Of a DNA stretch of 64,000 nt, positions 1 to 8,466 are shown one piece after another. The notes beneath the pieces were generated by a model. It saw nothing but the letters and a program-made list of their open reading frames with translations. It was not told the origin of the DNA and made no database searches. The stretch spans positions 153,471 through 217,470 of the forward strand of contig JAHDWP010000001.1 of assembly GCA_023382715.1 (NCBI GenBank). The letters are read 5' to 3'. The number at the start of each line of letters is the position of its first letter. Position 1 is the first letter of the stretch. The position numbers and the translations under genes were made by a program. This DNA comes from Anaerolineae bacterium. GTDB taxonomy: Bacteria; Chloroflexota; Anaerolineae; Aggregatilineales; Aggregatilineaceae.

Positions 1-1167
1 CGGCTGGTCAACCTGTCTGACGTAAACGCCTTCCACGCCGTTGGCAAGGGCTGTATAGGCGATACTGTTTCCGTCGTGGCTCCAGGCGGCGTGGCTCTCG
101 TGGATGTCGGGCGTGTTCGTCAGGTTGACGGCCAGGGCGTCGCCGCCGTCTGCATCCAGGCTGAGGATGAAGATGTCGCGGCTGCCGTCGCGCCAACTGG
201 TGAAGGCGATATGCCGGCCCCCTGGCCCCCAGGCCGGCTCGGTATCGGGGCCGGGGGTGAAGGTGGCGCGCAGCGCGCCTTCGCTGGCGGCGCGGGCCGG
301 ATCGGAGCTGATGATGTAGATGTCCAGGTCCTGGGTGTCGTCATTGTAGCCTTCGTAGGCCAGAAAGGCCCCATCCGGACTCCAGGTGGGCGCGCCCTCG
401 AAGCCCGGCGTATAGGTCAGCCGGGTGATGGCCCCTGTGTCCACCTGCATGATGTACAGCTCCCAGTTGCCGTCGCGCCGGCTGGCGAAGGCCAGGCGCG
501 CCCCGTCCGGCGACCAGGCGGGATCGCGGTCGTCGGCGGGGCTGTTGGTCAGGCGCAACGGGCCGCTTTCGCCGACGCCGATCACCCAGATGTCGTCCTG
601 GCCATTCTCGCGCAGCGTGTAAGCCAGGCTGCCGCCAGCGCGCAGGGGGTCGGGGATGGGCGTGGGCGTGGGCAGCGGTGTGGGGAAGAGGGCGGTCGGC
701 ACGGGCGTGTCTGCGGCCTGCGGCCAGCCACTGCCGCCAGAAGGCAGCGCCTCGTCTCTCTGGTCGGTAGTCTGGACGACCACGACCGCCAGCAACAGAA
801 GTAGGAGCAGCACGGCGAAGGCGCTGAGGGCACGGTTCTGGGCCAGCAGCGGGTCTTTGGCGACGGTGGGCTTAAGCTCGGCCTCGGCTGCGCGCTGCAC
901 CATGCGGTCGCGGCGGCGCGTAGAGGAGGTCCCCATCACATCCTGGGTCGTCCCGTAGGCTTGTTGAGCCGTGCGAACGGTGCCGCTGAAGAGGCCGAAC
1001 ACCAGGGCGAATATTCCGATGATGCCGCGTACAATCGCGGCCAATAACCCGAACACGGCGCGGCGCAGCCTGGCAGCCTGCTCAACGAGCGCCAGCGCCG
1101 CCCAGGCCGCGATGCGCAAGGCGGCATTAGCCAGGCGGTCGGTGACGCGGAACGTGCGAACTAACAT
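1..1167 (-). CDS. TolB/PD40-repeat membrane-anchored protein (3' end outside window)
   Basis: The visible 389 residues are the N-terminal part; the gene runs off the left edge. Residues about 30-65 contain hydrophobic segments, and a strong membrane helix (a run of Leu and Val, then VVVVQTT) lies near residues 115-130. A Pro-Thr rich linker (TPLPTPTPIPDP) follows, then PD40/TolB-type beta-propeller blades with the recurring pattern W-SPDG-LAF-S-RDG-ELYIM. Such domains are generally extracytoplasmic and bind proteins or peptidoglycan-associated partners; no enzymatic motif is seen. The start is the ATG at 1167, chosen because it opens the hydrophobic N-terminus; no strong ribosome site is evident. 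A perfect 11-bp inverted repeat sits 30-57 bases upstream. A second PD40 protein lies at 19636-20721. Confidence 0.8.
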   Translation of the reverse strand, partial: MLVRTFRVTDRLANAALRIAAWAALALVEQAARLRRAVFGLLAAIVRGIIGIFALVFGLFSGTVRTAQQAYGTTQDVMGTSSTRRRDRMVQRAAEAELKPTVAKDPLLAQNRALSAFAVLLLLLLLAVVVVQTTDQRDEALPSGGSGWPQAADTPVPTALFPTPLPTPTPIPDPLRAGGSLAYTLRENGQDDIWVIGVGESGPLRLTNSPADDRDPAWSPDGARLAFASRRDGNWELYIMQVDTGAITRLTYTPGFEGAPTWSPDGAFLAYEGYNDDTQDLDIYIISSDPARAASEGALRATFTPGPDTEPAWGPGGRHIAFTSWRDGSRDIFILSLDADGGDALAVNLTNTPDIHESHAAWSHDGNSIAYTALANGVEGVYVRQVDQP

Positions 1168-1196
1168 GCTCCAAGCCCTATCGGTGCGCGCCGTCT

Positions 1197-1224
1197 CTGG
1201 TGACTGCGCGGCGGCAGTCACCAG
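1197..1224. promoter_or_regulatory. 11-bp perfect inverted repeat upstream of TolB-like gene
   Basis: CTGGTGACTGC at 1197-1207 and its exact complement GCAGTCACCAG at 1214-1224 flank a 6-base loop. It lies just upstream of the minus-strand gene starting at 1167. No T-run follows on either strand, so an operator or a structured 5' leader is likelier than a terminator. This is inference from position only. Confidence 0.45.
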
Positions 1225-1303
1225 CGAATTCTACATCCACACCCCGGCCAACACAAACGGGCGGGGCAGTCGCCTCAAAAGACGCTGGGGCTGAGCGGGT
1301 TGG

Positions 1304-1370
1304 CCTCACCCCCGCTCGGCGCTGACGCGCCGCGCCGCCCTCTCCCCGTGCGGGGAGAGGGGGCCTGGGC
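1304..1370. repeat. Dispersed palindromic repeat, family A (partial copy)
   Basis: Begins CCTCACCCCCGCTCGGCGCT and carries the hairpin CCCTCTCCCCG (1338-1348) / CGGGGAGAGGG (1351-1361). The same order of blocks recurs at 30396-30488 and 52746-52840, where the right-hand complementary end is also present. It fills the gap between the TolB-like gene and dcyD; the rest of that gap shows nothing further. Confidence 0.75.
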
Positions 1371-1447
1371 AGGCGTCCCTGGCGCGCGGCGGCCCAACAG
1401 AGCGCAGCGAAGCCAGGAGGCGAGGCCAGATTCTGTAGGGGTGCCTT

Positions 1448-2473
1448 TCAGGATGCGGGCAGCAGGTCGCGGGCGAAGGCGTTCAGCGCCGCAGTGCCGC
1501 CCGTATGCCAGAACAGCACGCGCTCCTCGCGGGCGAACGCGCCGCGCCGCGCCAGGTCGAGCAGCCCGGCCAGGGCGCGCCCCGTGTAGACCGGGTCCAC
1601 CAGGATACCTTCCAGGCGGGCGAGCAACTGGATGGCTTCGCGCTCGCGCGCGGTGACGACGGCGTAGCCCGCCCCGCAGTAGCCATCGTCCACCAGGATC
1701 GTTTCGACGGGCGGCGTCCAGTCCAGGCCGAGCAGCCGCGCGCCGTCGGCGGCCAGGGCCGCAACGCGCGGTACGAACTCGGCGGCGGGCTGATCCACGC
1801 TGATGCCGAGCAGTCGCACGGAGCGGGGGATGCCCGCCAGGTGCGCGCCGAGGAGCATCCCGGCCTGCGTCCCGCCAGAGCTGGTGGCGAAGATGTGCGC
1901 GCCGAACTCATCACCCGACTCCATTTGGGCGGCGACTTCGCGCATGGCGGCCACATAGCCGAGCAGCCCCAGGGCGTTCGAGCCGCCGTAGGGCACAACG
2001 TAGGGATGGCGACCGGCGGCGCGCAGCGAGTCCTCGACGCGGGCGAGAGTCGCGGCGTAGGGGGCGCGCTCCTCCGTCCAGTGGATCGTTGCGCCGAGCA
2101 GAAGGCAGAGCAGCAGGTTGCCGTCCGGCTGGGCAGGGGGCTGGCCGCCCGGCGCGTAGAGGACGAGGTGCGTGCTCAGCCCCAGGGCGGCGGCGCCGGC
2201 GGCAGTCTGGCGGGCGTGGTTGGACTGGGTGGACCCGGCGGTGACCACGCAGTCAGCCCCGGATTCCAGGGCAGCGGCCAGCAGAAATTCCAGCTTGCGC
2301 GTTTTGTTGCCGCCGGTGGCCAGGCCGGTCTGGTCGTCGCGCTTGATGTACAGGGCGGGGCCGCCGAGGTGCGCGCTGAGGCGGGGAAGCGGCTGGATTG
2401 GCGTGGGCAGCAGGCCCAGCGATACGCGCGGCAGCCGGTCGAGGGTGGCGAAAGGATCGGGCTTGGCGGACAA
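1448..2473 (-). CDS. dcyD: D-cysteine desulfhydrase / ACC deaminase-family PLP enzyme
   Basis: Fold-type II PLP enzyme of the D-cysteine desulfhydrase/1-aminocyclopropane-1-carboxylate deaminase family. It probably converts D-cysteine to pyruvate, ammonia and sulfide in the cytosol. The PLP-binding lysine is in GGNKTRKLEF (K57), followed by the substrate-contacting stretch GSTQSNHARQTAA and, later, the phosphate-binding SSGGTQAGM. An open frame continues upstream, but the TTG at 2473 is preferred: it is preceded by GGAGG six bases away and gives the family's usual N-terminus (the PTPIQPL segment near residue 24). At 341 residues the length is normal. It is divergent from the NTPase at 2573. 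Separating the desulfhydrase from the deaminase needs alignment of the residues around the active-site Ser and Tyr. Confidence 0.88.
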   Translation of the reverse strand: MSAKPDPFATLDRLPRVSLGLLPTPIQPLPRLSAHLGGPALYIKRDDQTGLATGGNKTRKLEFLLAAALESGADCVVTAGSTQSNHARQTAAGAAALGLSTHLVLYAPGGQPPAQPDGNLLLCLLLGATIHWTEERAPYAATLARVEDSLRAAGRHPYVVPYGGSNALGLLGYVAAMREVAAQMESGDEFGAHIFATSSGGTQAGMLLGAHLAGIPRSVRLLGISVDQPAAEFVPRVAALAADGARLLGLDWTPPVETILVDDGYCGAGYAVVTAREREAIQLLARLEGILVDPVYTGRALAGLLDLARRGAFAREERVLFWHTGGTAALNAFARDLLPAS

Positions 2474-2572
2474 GGGCGGCCTCCATTGGATATACTGGCG
2501 TCGGGATTCGCCTGTAGTGATACCGTAGAAGCGGCAGGCGGGCAATTGCCTCTGCCGATCCTGGAGCGAGCC

Positions 2573-3148
2573 ATGCCGGTGAGTAACCTGCCATCTCCCC
2601 GTGAGCGCGGGATGACGATTCTGATCAGCGGGGAGCGCGGCGCGGGCAAGACTACCGCGCTGCTGCGCGTGCGCGCGGCAGCGCTGGGCGCAGGATTGTC
2701 GGCGGGCGGGTTCCTGTCGGTGGCGCGCTTTGCAGGCGGCGAGAAGGTGGGTATTGACGTGCTGGACGCGGCGACCGGCGCGCTGCATCCGCTGGCCGAG
2801 GTTGGCGAAGGCGGGGCGCTGCGCACGGGGGTCTACCGCTTCCACCCAGCGGGGATCGCGGCGGGATGGCGCTTCGCGCAGGATGGCCAGGGCGCGGATG
2901 TCTTCTTCGCTGACGAGCTAGGCCCGCTGGAGCTGGAGCGCGGCGAAGGCTGGGCGGACGTCCTGCCCCTGATCGCGGCGCGGGCGTTCGGCGTGGGCTT
3001 CGTCGTGGTGCGGCCCTCGCTGCTGACGGTTATGCGGGCGCGCCTCAGCCTGCCGGACGGCACGCCGATTGCGATCATCGAGCGCGGGGCGGGCGACGCG
3101 GTAGCGGAGACGCTGGCCGCGTGGGTCGCTCGCCGCGATGGGGGCTAA
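2573..3148 (+). CDS. P-loop NTPase, THEP1/NTPase_1-like
   Basis: 191 residues. The P-loop ISGERGAGKTTALL lies near residues 16-29 and a Walker B-like FFADELGPLEL near residue 115, with the spacing of the thermophilic nucleoside-triphosphatase (THEP1, NTPase_1) family. These proteins hydrolyse NTPs in vitro and their cellular role is poorly known. The start at ATG 2573 is preceded by GGAG; an internal ATG at residue 14 (MTILISG) would give the shortest family form and cannot be excluded. The open frame upstream of 2573 is only antisense to dcyD. The stop overlaps the stop of the convergent gene at 3145 by three bases. Confidence 0.8.
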   Translation: MPVSNLPSPRERGMTILISGERGAGKTTALLRVRAAALGAGLSAGGFLSVARFAGGEKVGIDVLDAATGALHPLAEVGEGGALRTGVYRFHPAGIAAGWRFAQDGQGADVFFADELGPLELERGEGWADVLPLIAARAFGVGFVVVRPSLLTVMRARLSLPDGTPIAIIERGAGDAVAETLAAWVARRDGG

Positions 3149-3561
3149 TCTTTGCGCTTTAGAAAGATGACGAACGAGTCATCGCGCCCGCGCTTCTCGC
3201 GATCCTTCTCGTCGAGTCCGAGCACGCTTTCCAGGATGCCGCTGATCGCCCCCACAACCAGGCCGCCCAGGATGGCCCAGCCCAGCCCATCCACAGTGAA
3301 GCGACCGCCAGCCAGCGCGTCGGTGATCAGCAGCATAAGCCCGTTGACCACGATGGCGAACAGCCCCAGCGTCAGGATGATCAGCGGGCAGCTCAGGACG
3401 ATGAAGAGCGGCTTGAGCAGGGCGTTGATCAGGCCGAAGATCGCTGCGATGATCAGCAGCGTCCCCATCTCGTTGTCGCGGACGCCGATGCCGGGCAGCA
3501 GGGCGGCGGTCGCCGCCAGGGCTGCGGCGTTGACGATCAGGCGGAGCAGAAGATTGCGCAT
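3145..3561 (-). CDS. Phage holin superfamily IV-like small membrane protein (PF04020 type)
   Basis: 138 residues with four hydrophobic segments (about 4-25, 35-55, 58-80 and 92-112) and a charged C-terminal tail (DEKDREKRGRDD). The pattern, with GLINALLKPLFIVLSCPLIILT in the centre, matches the '4 TMS phage holin, superfamily IV' family. These are usually chromosomal membrane proteins of unknown role, not real phage lysis proteins. It lies 27 bases after hypD on the same strand, so it may be read through from the hyp operon, though nothing links it functionally to hydrogenase maturation. Confidence 0.8.
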   Translation of the reverse strand: MRNLLLRLIVNAAALAATAALLPGIGVRDNEMGTLLIIAAIFGLINALLKPLFIVLSCPLIILTLGLFAIVVNGLMLLITDALAGGRFTVDGLGWAILGGLVVGAISGILESVLGLDEKDREKRGRDDSFVIFLKRKD

Positions 3562-3588
3562 GAGTTGTCTCCTGGGTGGCGGCGGGCG

Positions 3589-4698
3589 TCAGGACGCTGC
3601 GCCGGATGCCCGCTCGAATCTGCCGAAATTGTAATACGCTGCGCACGCGCCTTCGGCAGAGACCATCGGCGCGCCGAGCGGCTTGCGCGGGGTGCATTCC
3701 CTGCCGAAGGCCGGGCACTCGTTGGGCTTGAGAATACCCTTGAGCACTTCCCCGGCGTGGCACAGCGGCGATTCCTCGGTCTGGATATGGCCGACAGCGA
3801 AACGGTGCGCCGCGTCGTAGGCGGCGTATTCGGCGCGAAGCTGCCAGCCGCTCTGCGGGATGAGGCCGATGCCGCGCCAGGAGCGGTCGCATTCCTCGAA
3901 GACGGTGTTGATCAGGTCCATCGCCGGGCGGTTGCCCGCTTCAGTGACGACGCGGGCGTAGGCGTTTTCGACGGCGGCACGCCCCTCTTCAAGCTGGCGC
4001 ACCGTCATGAGAATGCCCTGGGCGATGTCCAGCGGCTCGAAGCCGGTGACGACCATCGGCACGCGGTACCGCGCCACCAGGGGGGGATACTCCCAGTAGC
4101 CCATCACCGCGCAAACGTGCCCGGCCAGCAGGAAGCCCTGCACGTCTACGTCCGGCGCGCTCAGCAGCGCGTCCAGGGCGGGCGGGACGCGCACGTGCGA
4201 GACGAGTATGGAGAAGTTGGCGATGCCGCGCTGCCAGGCCTGGTGGACGGCCATAGCGTTGGCCGGGGCGGTCGTCTCGAAGCCGACGCCGAAGAAGACC
4301 ACCTCTCTGTCGGGGTTCTGCTCGGCGATGGCCAGGCACTCCAGCGGCGAATAGACCACGCGCACGTCGCCGCCGCGCGCCTTCACCTGGAAGAGGTCCC
4401 CGCGCGAGCCGGGGACGCGCAGCATGTCGCCGAAAGAGACGAGGATCGTCCCCGGCAGGCTGGCAATGGCGATGGCCCGGTCAATCATCTCCTGCGGCGT
4501 GACGCACACCGGGCAGCCCGGCCCGTGAATCATGGTGATCTGCTCCGGCAGAAGCTGGTCAATGCCGTGCCGGATGATCGAGTGCGTCTGCCCGCCGCAG
4601 ACCTCCATCAGCCGCCAGGGGCGCGTGGTGATGCGCTGAATCTCGTCGAGCACCTCGCGGACGCGCCGGGCATCGCGGTATTCGGTGATGTACTTCAT
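3589..4698 (-). CDS. hypD: Hydrogenase maturation protein HypD
   Basis: 369 residues, normal length. HypD carries a [4Fe-4S] cluster and, with HypC, forms the scaffold on which the Fe(CN)2CO group of [NiFe]-hydrogenases is assembled. The family signatures are all present: [11 protein letters not shown] near residue 32, [11 protein letters not shown] near residue 59, GFETTAP near residue 138, and the C-terminal cysteine cluster including [17 protein letters not shown] and EGACAAYY. The ATG at 4698 overlaps the hypC stop as ATGA, which implies translational coupling. It is the last hyp gene of the operon. Confidence 0.97.
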   Translation of the reverse strand: MKYITEYRDARRVREVLDEIQRITTRPWRLMEVCGGQTHSIIRHGIDQLLPEQITMIHGPGCPVCVTPQEMIDRAIAIASLPGTILVSFGDMLRVPGSRGDLFQVKARGGDVRVVYSPLECLAIAEQNPDREVVFFGVGFETTAPANAMAVHQAWQRGIANFSILVSHVRVPPALDALLSAPDVDVQGFLLAGHVCAVMGYWEYPPLVARYRVPMVVTGFEPLDIAQGILMTVRQLEEGRAAVENAYARVVTEAGNRPAMDLINTVFEECDRSWRGIGLIPQSGWQLRAEYAAYDAAHRFAVGHIQTEESPLCHAGEVLKGILKPNECPAFGRECTPRKPLGAPMVSAEGACAAYYNFGRFERASGAAS

Positions 4699-4961
4699 GG
4701 CGCACTCTCGCCTGGCTCTTCGCCCAGTTCTTCGGCGAGCAGCCCGATCTGGCTGAACAATTCCAGCGTCTTGTGCGCTTCGTCCTCGTCAATCAGGTTG
4801 AGGGCAAAGCCGACGTGGACGATGGTGTAGTCGCCGATCTGCGCGTCCGGCACGTAGGCCAGGCACGTCTCGCGCACCACGCCCCCGAAATCCACGCGGC
4901 CCATCTTCAGCCCATTCTGCTCGTATGTCTCGATGATCTTGCCGGGGATGCCCAGGCACAT
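4695..4961 (-). CDS. hypC: Hydrogenase maturation chaperone HypC
   Basis: Small HypC/HupF chaperone (88 residues) that carries the Fe(CN)2CO group to the hydrogenase large subunit. HypC needs cysteine as residue 2, exposed after Met removal; the ATG at 4961 gives MCLGIPGKI and is therefore chosen over the in-frame GTG two codons upstream. AGGAG lies nine bases before this ATG. The segment [15 protein letters not shown] is typical. The gene is 15 bases downstream of hypF and overlaps hypD by four bases. Confidence 0.95.
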   Translation of the reverse strand: MCLGIPGKIIETYEQNGLKMGRVDFGGVVRETCLAYVPDAQIGDYTIVHVGFALNLIDEDEAHKTLELFSQIGLLAEELGEEPGESAP

Positions 4962-4976
4962 GGTCACGTTCTCCTG

Positions 4977-7292
4977 TCAGATATGGTGGACGGTGCAGGC
5001 GGCGATGGCCGCCTGGCCGAGCGCCAGGCCGCCGTCGTTGGGCGGCACAAGCTGGTGAGTCAGGACGACAAATCTGGCGCGGCGCAGACGCTCAGCGGCG
5101 GCGCGCAACAGCGTAGCGTTCTGGAAGACGCCGCCGCTGAGGACGACGGTGGCGATCCCCGTCTCCTCGCGGGCCAGCAGGCAGATGTCGCGTGCGAGAT
5201 CGGCCACGCCGTTGTGGAAGCGCGCCGATAGGATGGGCACGGGCACGCCACTGCGCAGGTCTGCGAGCAGCGCGATCAGCAGCGGCCCAGGATCGAACAG
5301 ATAAGCGCCGTCCGCGCTGCGCGCAATGGTAAAGGGATACGCAGCGGTCTCGTCTGGATCGGCCTGCGCTTCCAGCCAGATGGCCGCCTGCGCCTCGTAG
5401 GTGACCTCCTGCAGCACGCCACACAGAGCGGCGGCGGCGTCGAAGAGGCGGCCCATGCTCGAGGTGAGCGGGGCGTTCAGACGCTTCTCAAGCTGCTGGC
5501 GGATGATGGCCTGCTCCTGCGGCGGCGCGGCCAGAACGGGGGGCAGGTCAGCGTCCCAGGGCAGGCCCGCGCCCCACAGATGGGCCAGGGCGGTGCGATA
5601 GGGGCGCAGCGTGGCCGCGTCCCCGCCGGGCAGCGGCACATAGCGCAGGTGGGCGAAGCGCCGGAAGTCGGCATAGCCGCCGACCAGGACTTCACCGCCC
5701 CAGATCGCCCCGTCCGGCCCCAGGCCCGTCCCGTCGAAGATGACGCCGATGGCCGGCTCGTCGGGCGGGGCCTTGTGCTCGGCCAGGCAGCTCGCCAGGT
5801 GCGCGTGATGGTGCTGCACGGCGATGCGCGTCTCCGGGCGGCGCAGGGCGTAGCGCGTGGCCAGGTAGTCGGGGTGGGCGTCGTGGGCGATGATCTGCGG
5901 CTGAACGCGAAAGAGGCGCTCCATGTGGGCGATGCTGTGCTCGTAGGAGCGCAGCGCGTCGTAGTTGGCCAGGTCGCCGATGTGCTGGCTGACGAAGGCG
6001 TGCGCGTCACGGGCCAGGCAGAAGGTGTTCTTCAGCTCTGCGCCGGTCGCCAGCAGCGGCGGAGACTCAAACGGCAACGGCAGCGGGTAGGGCGCGTAGC
6101 CGCGTGAGCGACGCAGCGGCAGCACGCCGCCCTCGGTGGCGCGCACGACCGAATCGTCGCAGCGGATGTGGATGGCCCGGTCGTGCAGCAGGAAGGCGTC
6201 GGCCAGCGGGCCGAGCCGAACCAGGGCGTCATCGTTGTCGGTGGCGATCGGCTCTTCGCTGAAGTTGCCGCTGGTCATGACCAGGGCGGGCGGGAAGCCA
6301 GGCGTCTGTTCCAGCAGCAGGTGATGCAGCGGCGTGTAGGGCAGCATGACGCCCAGCTCGCACAGGCCGGGCGCGACTTCCGGCGCAATGGGGCCGCCGG
6401 GCAGCAGCGACAGCAGGACGATGGGCCGCTCCGCGCCTTGCAGCGCACGCGCCGCCGCTTCGCTGACCGTGCACATGCGTCGCACTGTGTCCAGGTCGGG
6501 CATCATCACGGCGAAGGGCTTGGCAGCGCGGCCCTTGCGCGCGCGCAGCGCCCGCACGGCGGCGGGGTTGGTCGCGTCGCAGGCCAGGTGAAAGCCGCCC
6601 AGTCCCTTGATGGCGACGATGTGCCCGGCCCGCAGCAGGGCGCGCGCGGCGTCGAGCGGATCGGCGGGCCGGTCGGCCCAGCCGGCGGGTGCGTCGAGGG
6701 CAGGGCTGGGGCGCAGCTCCAGGCGCGGCCCGCAGACAGGGCAGGCGTTCGGCTGGGCGTGGAAGCGTCGGTTCAGCGGGTCGTCGTATTCACGCTGGCA
6801 GTCCGGGCACATGGCGAAAGGGGCCATTGTCGTCGCGGGCCGGTCGTAGGGGATGTCCTGGATGATGGTGAAGCGCGGCCCGCAGTTGGTGCAGTTGGTG
6901 AAGGGGTAGCGGTAGCGCCGGTCGGACGGGTCGCGGACTTCAGCCAGGCATTCGGGGCAGGTGGCAACATCCGGCGAGATCGGCTGGTAGGCGCCCTCTA
7001 CGGCGTGGCTGTGGCGAATCTCGAAGCGGGCAAAGCCGTTGCCGGGGATTTCCTGAGCGGACACCGACTCAATGCGCGAGAGCGGCGGCGCTTCGGCGCT
7101 GAGGGCGGCGAGGAAGGCATCCAGCGCGGCGGACGGCCCTTCGACCTCAATATCCACGCCTGCCGACGAATTGCGCACCCAGCCGCACAGGGCATGGCGC
7201 TGGGCCAGCCCGTAGACGAACGGGCGGAAGCCCACCCCCTGGACGATCCCACTGACGTGAATGCGGCGGGCCGGCGGCACAGAGGCGCTCAC
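4977..7292 (-). CDS. hypF: Carbamoyltransferase HypF
   Basis: 771 residues, full length. HypF uses carbamoyl phosphate and ATP to make the thiocarboxamide on HypE that becomes the cyanide ligands of [NiFe]-hydrogenase. The domain order is complete: acylphosphatase-like (SGIVQGVGFRPFVYGLA, about 1-95), two zinc-finger motifs (CPECLAEVRDP with NCTNCGP; CPDCQREYDDP with ACPVCGP, about 110-190), YrdC-like (GGFHLACDATNP, about 210-400) and the Kae1-like C-terminal domain (HHHAHLASCLAEH, FDGTGLGPDGAIWGGE, LSGGVFQNATLL, PPNDGGLALGQA). It starts with GTG one base after the hypB stop. Confidence 0.97.
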   Translation of the reverse strand: MSASVPPARRIHVSGIVQGVGFRPFVYGLAQRHALCGWVRNSSAGVDIEVEGPSAALDAFLAALSAEAPPLSRIESVSAQEIPGNGFARFEIRHSHAVEGAYQPISPDVATCPECLAEVRDPSDRRYRYPFTNCTNCGPRFTIIQDIPYDRPATTMAPFAMCPDCQREYDDPLNRRFHAQPNACPVCGPRLELRPSPALDAPAGWADRPADPLDAARALLRAGHIVAIKGLGGFHLACDATNPAAVRALRARKGRAAKPFAVMMPDLDTVRRMCTVSEAAARALQGAERPIVLLSLLPGGPIAPEVAPGLCELGVMLPYTPLHHLLLEQTPGFPPALVMTSGNFSEEPIATDNDDALVRLGPLADAFLLHDRAIHIRCDDSVVRATEGGVLPLRRSRGYAPYPLPLPFESPPLLATGAELKNTFCLARDAHAFVSQHIGDLANYDALRSYEHSIAHMERLFRVQPQIIAHDAHPDYLATRYALRRPETRIAVQHHHAHLASCLAEHKAPPDEPAIGVIFDGTGLGPDGAIWGGEVLVGGYADFRRFAHLRYVPLPGGDAATLRPYRTALAHLWGAGLPWDADLPPVLAAPPQEQAIIRQQLEKRLNAPLTSSMGRLFDAAAALCGVLQEVTYEAQAAIWLEAQADPDETAAYPFTIARSADGAYLFDPGPLLIALLADLRSGVPVPILSARFHNGVADLARDICLLAREETGIATVVLSGGVFQNATLLRAAAERLRRARFVVLTHQLVPPNDGGLALGQAAIAACTVHHI

Positions 7293-7293
7293 C

Positions 7294-7959
7294 TTACCCT
7301 GCTGCGCTCCGGCTGTTGAGCTGCGCGCGCAGCCAGGCGAACCAGGCGTCCAGGCCCTCGCCTGTGCGGCATGACACGGGGAAGAAGGCCACGCCGGGAT
7401 TGAGCGCCTCGACGCCCTGGCGGAAATAGTCTACGTCGAAGTCCATGTACTCCTGCAAGTCCATCTTGTTGAGCAGCAGCACGTCCGCGCCGCGAAACAT
7501 GCTGGGGTACTTGTAGGGCTTGTCGGCGCCTTCGGGCACGCTGGCGATGACTATGTTGAAGTGCACGCCGAGCTTGAAGGCCGCCGGGCAGATCAGGTTG
7601 CCCACGTTCTCGATAATCAGCAGGTCGAGCGCGCCCAGGTTCATCGAGGGCAGGGCGCGAAGCACCATGTTGGCGTCCAGATGGCACTGCCCACCCGTGT
7701 TGATCAGCGAAACGGGGAGACCCAGGGCGGCCAGCTCGCGCAGATCAATCTCGACGATGTCGCCGTCCATCACGCCGATGCGCACCTCGTCCATCAGCGC
7801 TCGCACGGTGCGCAGGATGACGCTCGTCTTGCCGCCGCCAGGCGAGGCCATGACGTTGAGCGCCAGCACGGCGGCCTGGTCAAGCTGGGCCTGAATCTGC
7901 CCGGCCAGGGCGTCGTTGGCGCTGAGGATGTTCTCGACTACGGGTATCTTTGCGGTCAT
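7294..7959 (-). CDS. hypB: Hydrogenase nickel-incorporation GTPase HypB
   Basis: SIMIBI-class GTPase that drives nickel insertion into the hydrogenase large subunit together with HypA. Motifs: P-loop ASPGGGKTS near residue 38, switch/metal site GGQCHLDANM with the conserved Cys-His pair, IENVGNLICPA, and the guanine-specificity motif NKMD. At 221 residues it is the short form: there is no N-terminal histidine-rich stretch or CxxCGC high-affinity nickel site, so it probably cannot store nickel. The gap to hypA is 25 bases and to hypF one base. Confidence 0.96.
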   Translation of the reverse strand: MTAKIPVVENILSANDALAGQIQAQLDQAAVLALNVMASPGGGKTSVILRTVRALMDEVRIGVMDGDIVEIDLRELAALGLPVSLINTGGQCHLDANMVLRALPSMNLGALDLLIIENVGNLICPAAFKLGVHFNIVIASVPEGADKPYKYPSMFRGADVLLLNKMDLQEYMDFDVDYFRQGVEALNPGVAFFPVSCRTGEGLDAWFAWLRAQLNSRSAAG

Positions 7960-7984
7960 GAGTGCTCCAATGCGATAGGCGTCT

Positions 7985-8350
7985 TTATAGGCCGGGCTGC
8001 GGCTCGGCCAGGTCTACGTCAATGCTTTCCAGAAAGAACTGCTCACCATCGGCGACGATGACTTTGCTGCTGGCGCAGGCCGGGCAGGCGTAATCGTGCT
8101 GGTTGAGCGGGAACTCGTGCGCGCAGTCCTGGCAGCGCAGCATCGCCGGGACGCGCGTGAAGCTCAGCACCGCGCCGTGCGCGATGGTCCCCTCGCTAAT
8201 CAGGTCCCAGTAGAACTGGACGGAGTCGTCCACGATGCTCGACAACTCGCCAATGACCAGGCTGACTTCCCGGATGCGCGCCGCACCCGCCCGCTCAGCG
8301 TGGCGCAGGGCGATCTGCAGAATACTTTGAGTGACTCCCAGTTCGTGCAC
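7985..8350 (-). CDS. hypA: Hydrogenase nickel-incorporation protein HypA
   Basis: 121 residues. HypA binds nickel through its N-terminal Met-His-Glu and a structural zinc through two CxxC motifs; here CQDC and CPAC near residues 80 and 96. An open frame reaches four codons further, but starting at the GTG of 8350 gives MHELGVTQSI with histidine as residue 2, required for nickel binding, and an AGGGG lies about ten bases upstream. It is the first gene of hypABFCD. A perfect inverted repeat overlaps its probable -10 box. Confidence 0.94.
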   Translation of the reverse strand: MHELGVTQSILQIALRHAERAGAARIREVSLVIGELSSIVDDSVQFYWDLISEGTIAHGAVLSFTRVPAMLRCQDCAHEFPLNQHDYACPACASSKVIVADGEQFFLESIDVDLAEPQPGL

Positions 8351-8379
8351 GGTGCGCGGCACCCCTGTTTTCCCAGACG

Positions 8380-8399
8380 GCTATCATGCAAATGATAGC
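8380..8399 (-). promoter_or_regulatory. Inverted repeat overlapping probable hypA promoter
   Basis: GCTATCAT (8380-8387) and ATGATAGC (8392-8399) are exact complements around a 4-base spacer, 30 bases upstream of the hypA start. Read on the minus strand the upper arm contains TGCTATCAT, an extended -10 box. The arrangement suggests an operator whose occupant would block the hyp promoter. The regulator is not identifiable from the window. Confidence 0.5.
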
Positions 8400-8466
8400 A
8401 CAATCCGGGCGCGCTTCCAGGTGACGAAAGTGACTGGCGCGGGGTGCTATTGCGCTATATGCCGAC

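Noticed and set aside
1505-2572. Open frame upstream of, and in frame with, the NTPase gene
   Set aside because: It is antisense to dcyD, whose PLP motifs are intact; a proper start with GGAG lies at 2573.
3145-3561. Prophage holin/lysis remnant
   Set aside because: The superfamily IV name is historical; no phage genes, integrase or att repeats are present and the gene sits by housekeeping genes.
6168-7319. 383-codon plus-strand frame over hypF
   Set aside because: Antisense shadow of a gene with every HypF motif; Gly/Arg/Val-rich composition typical of high-GC antisense frames.
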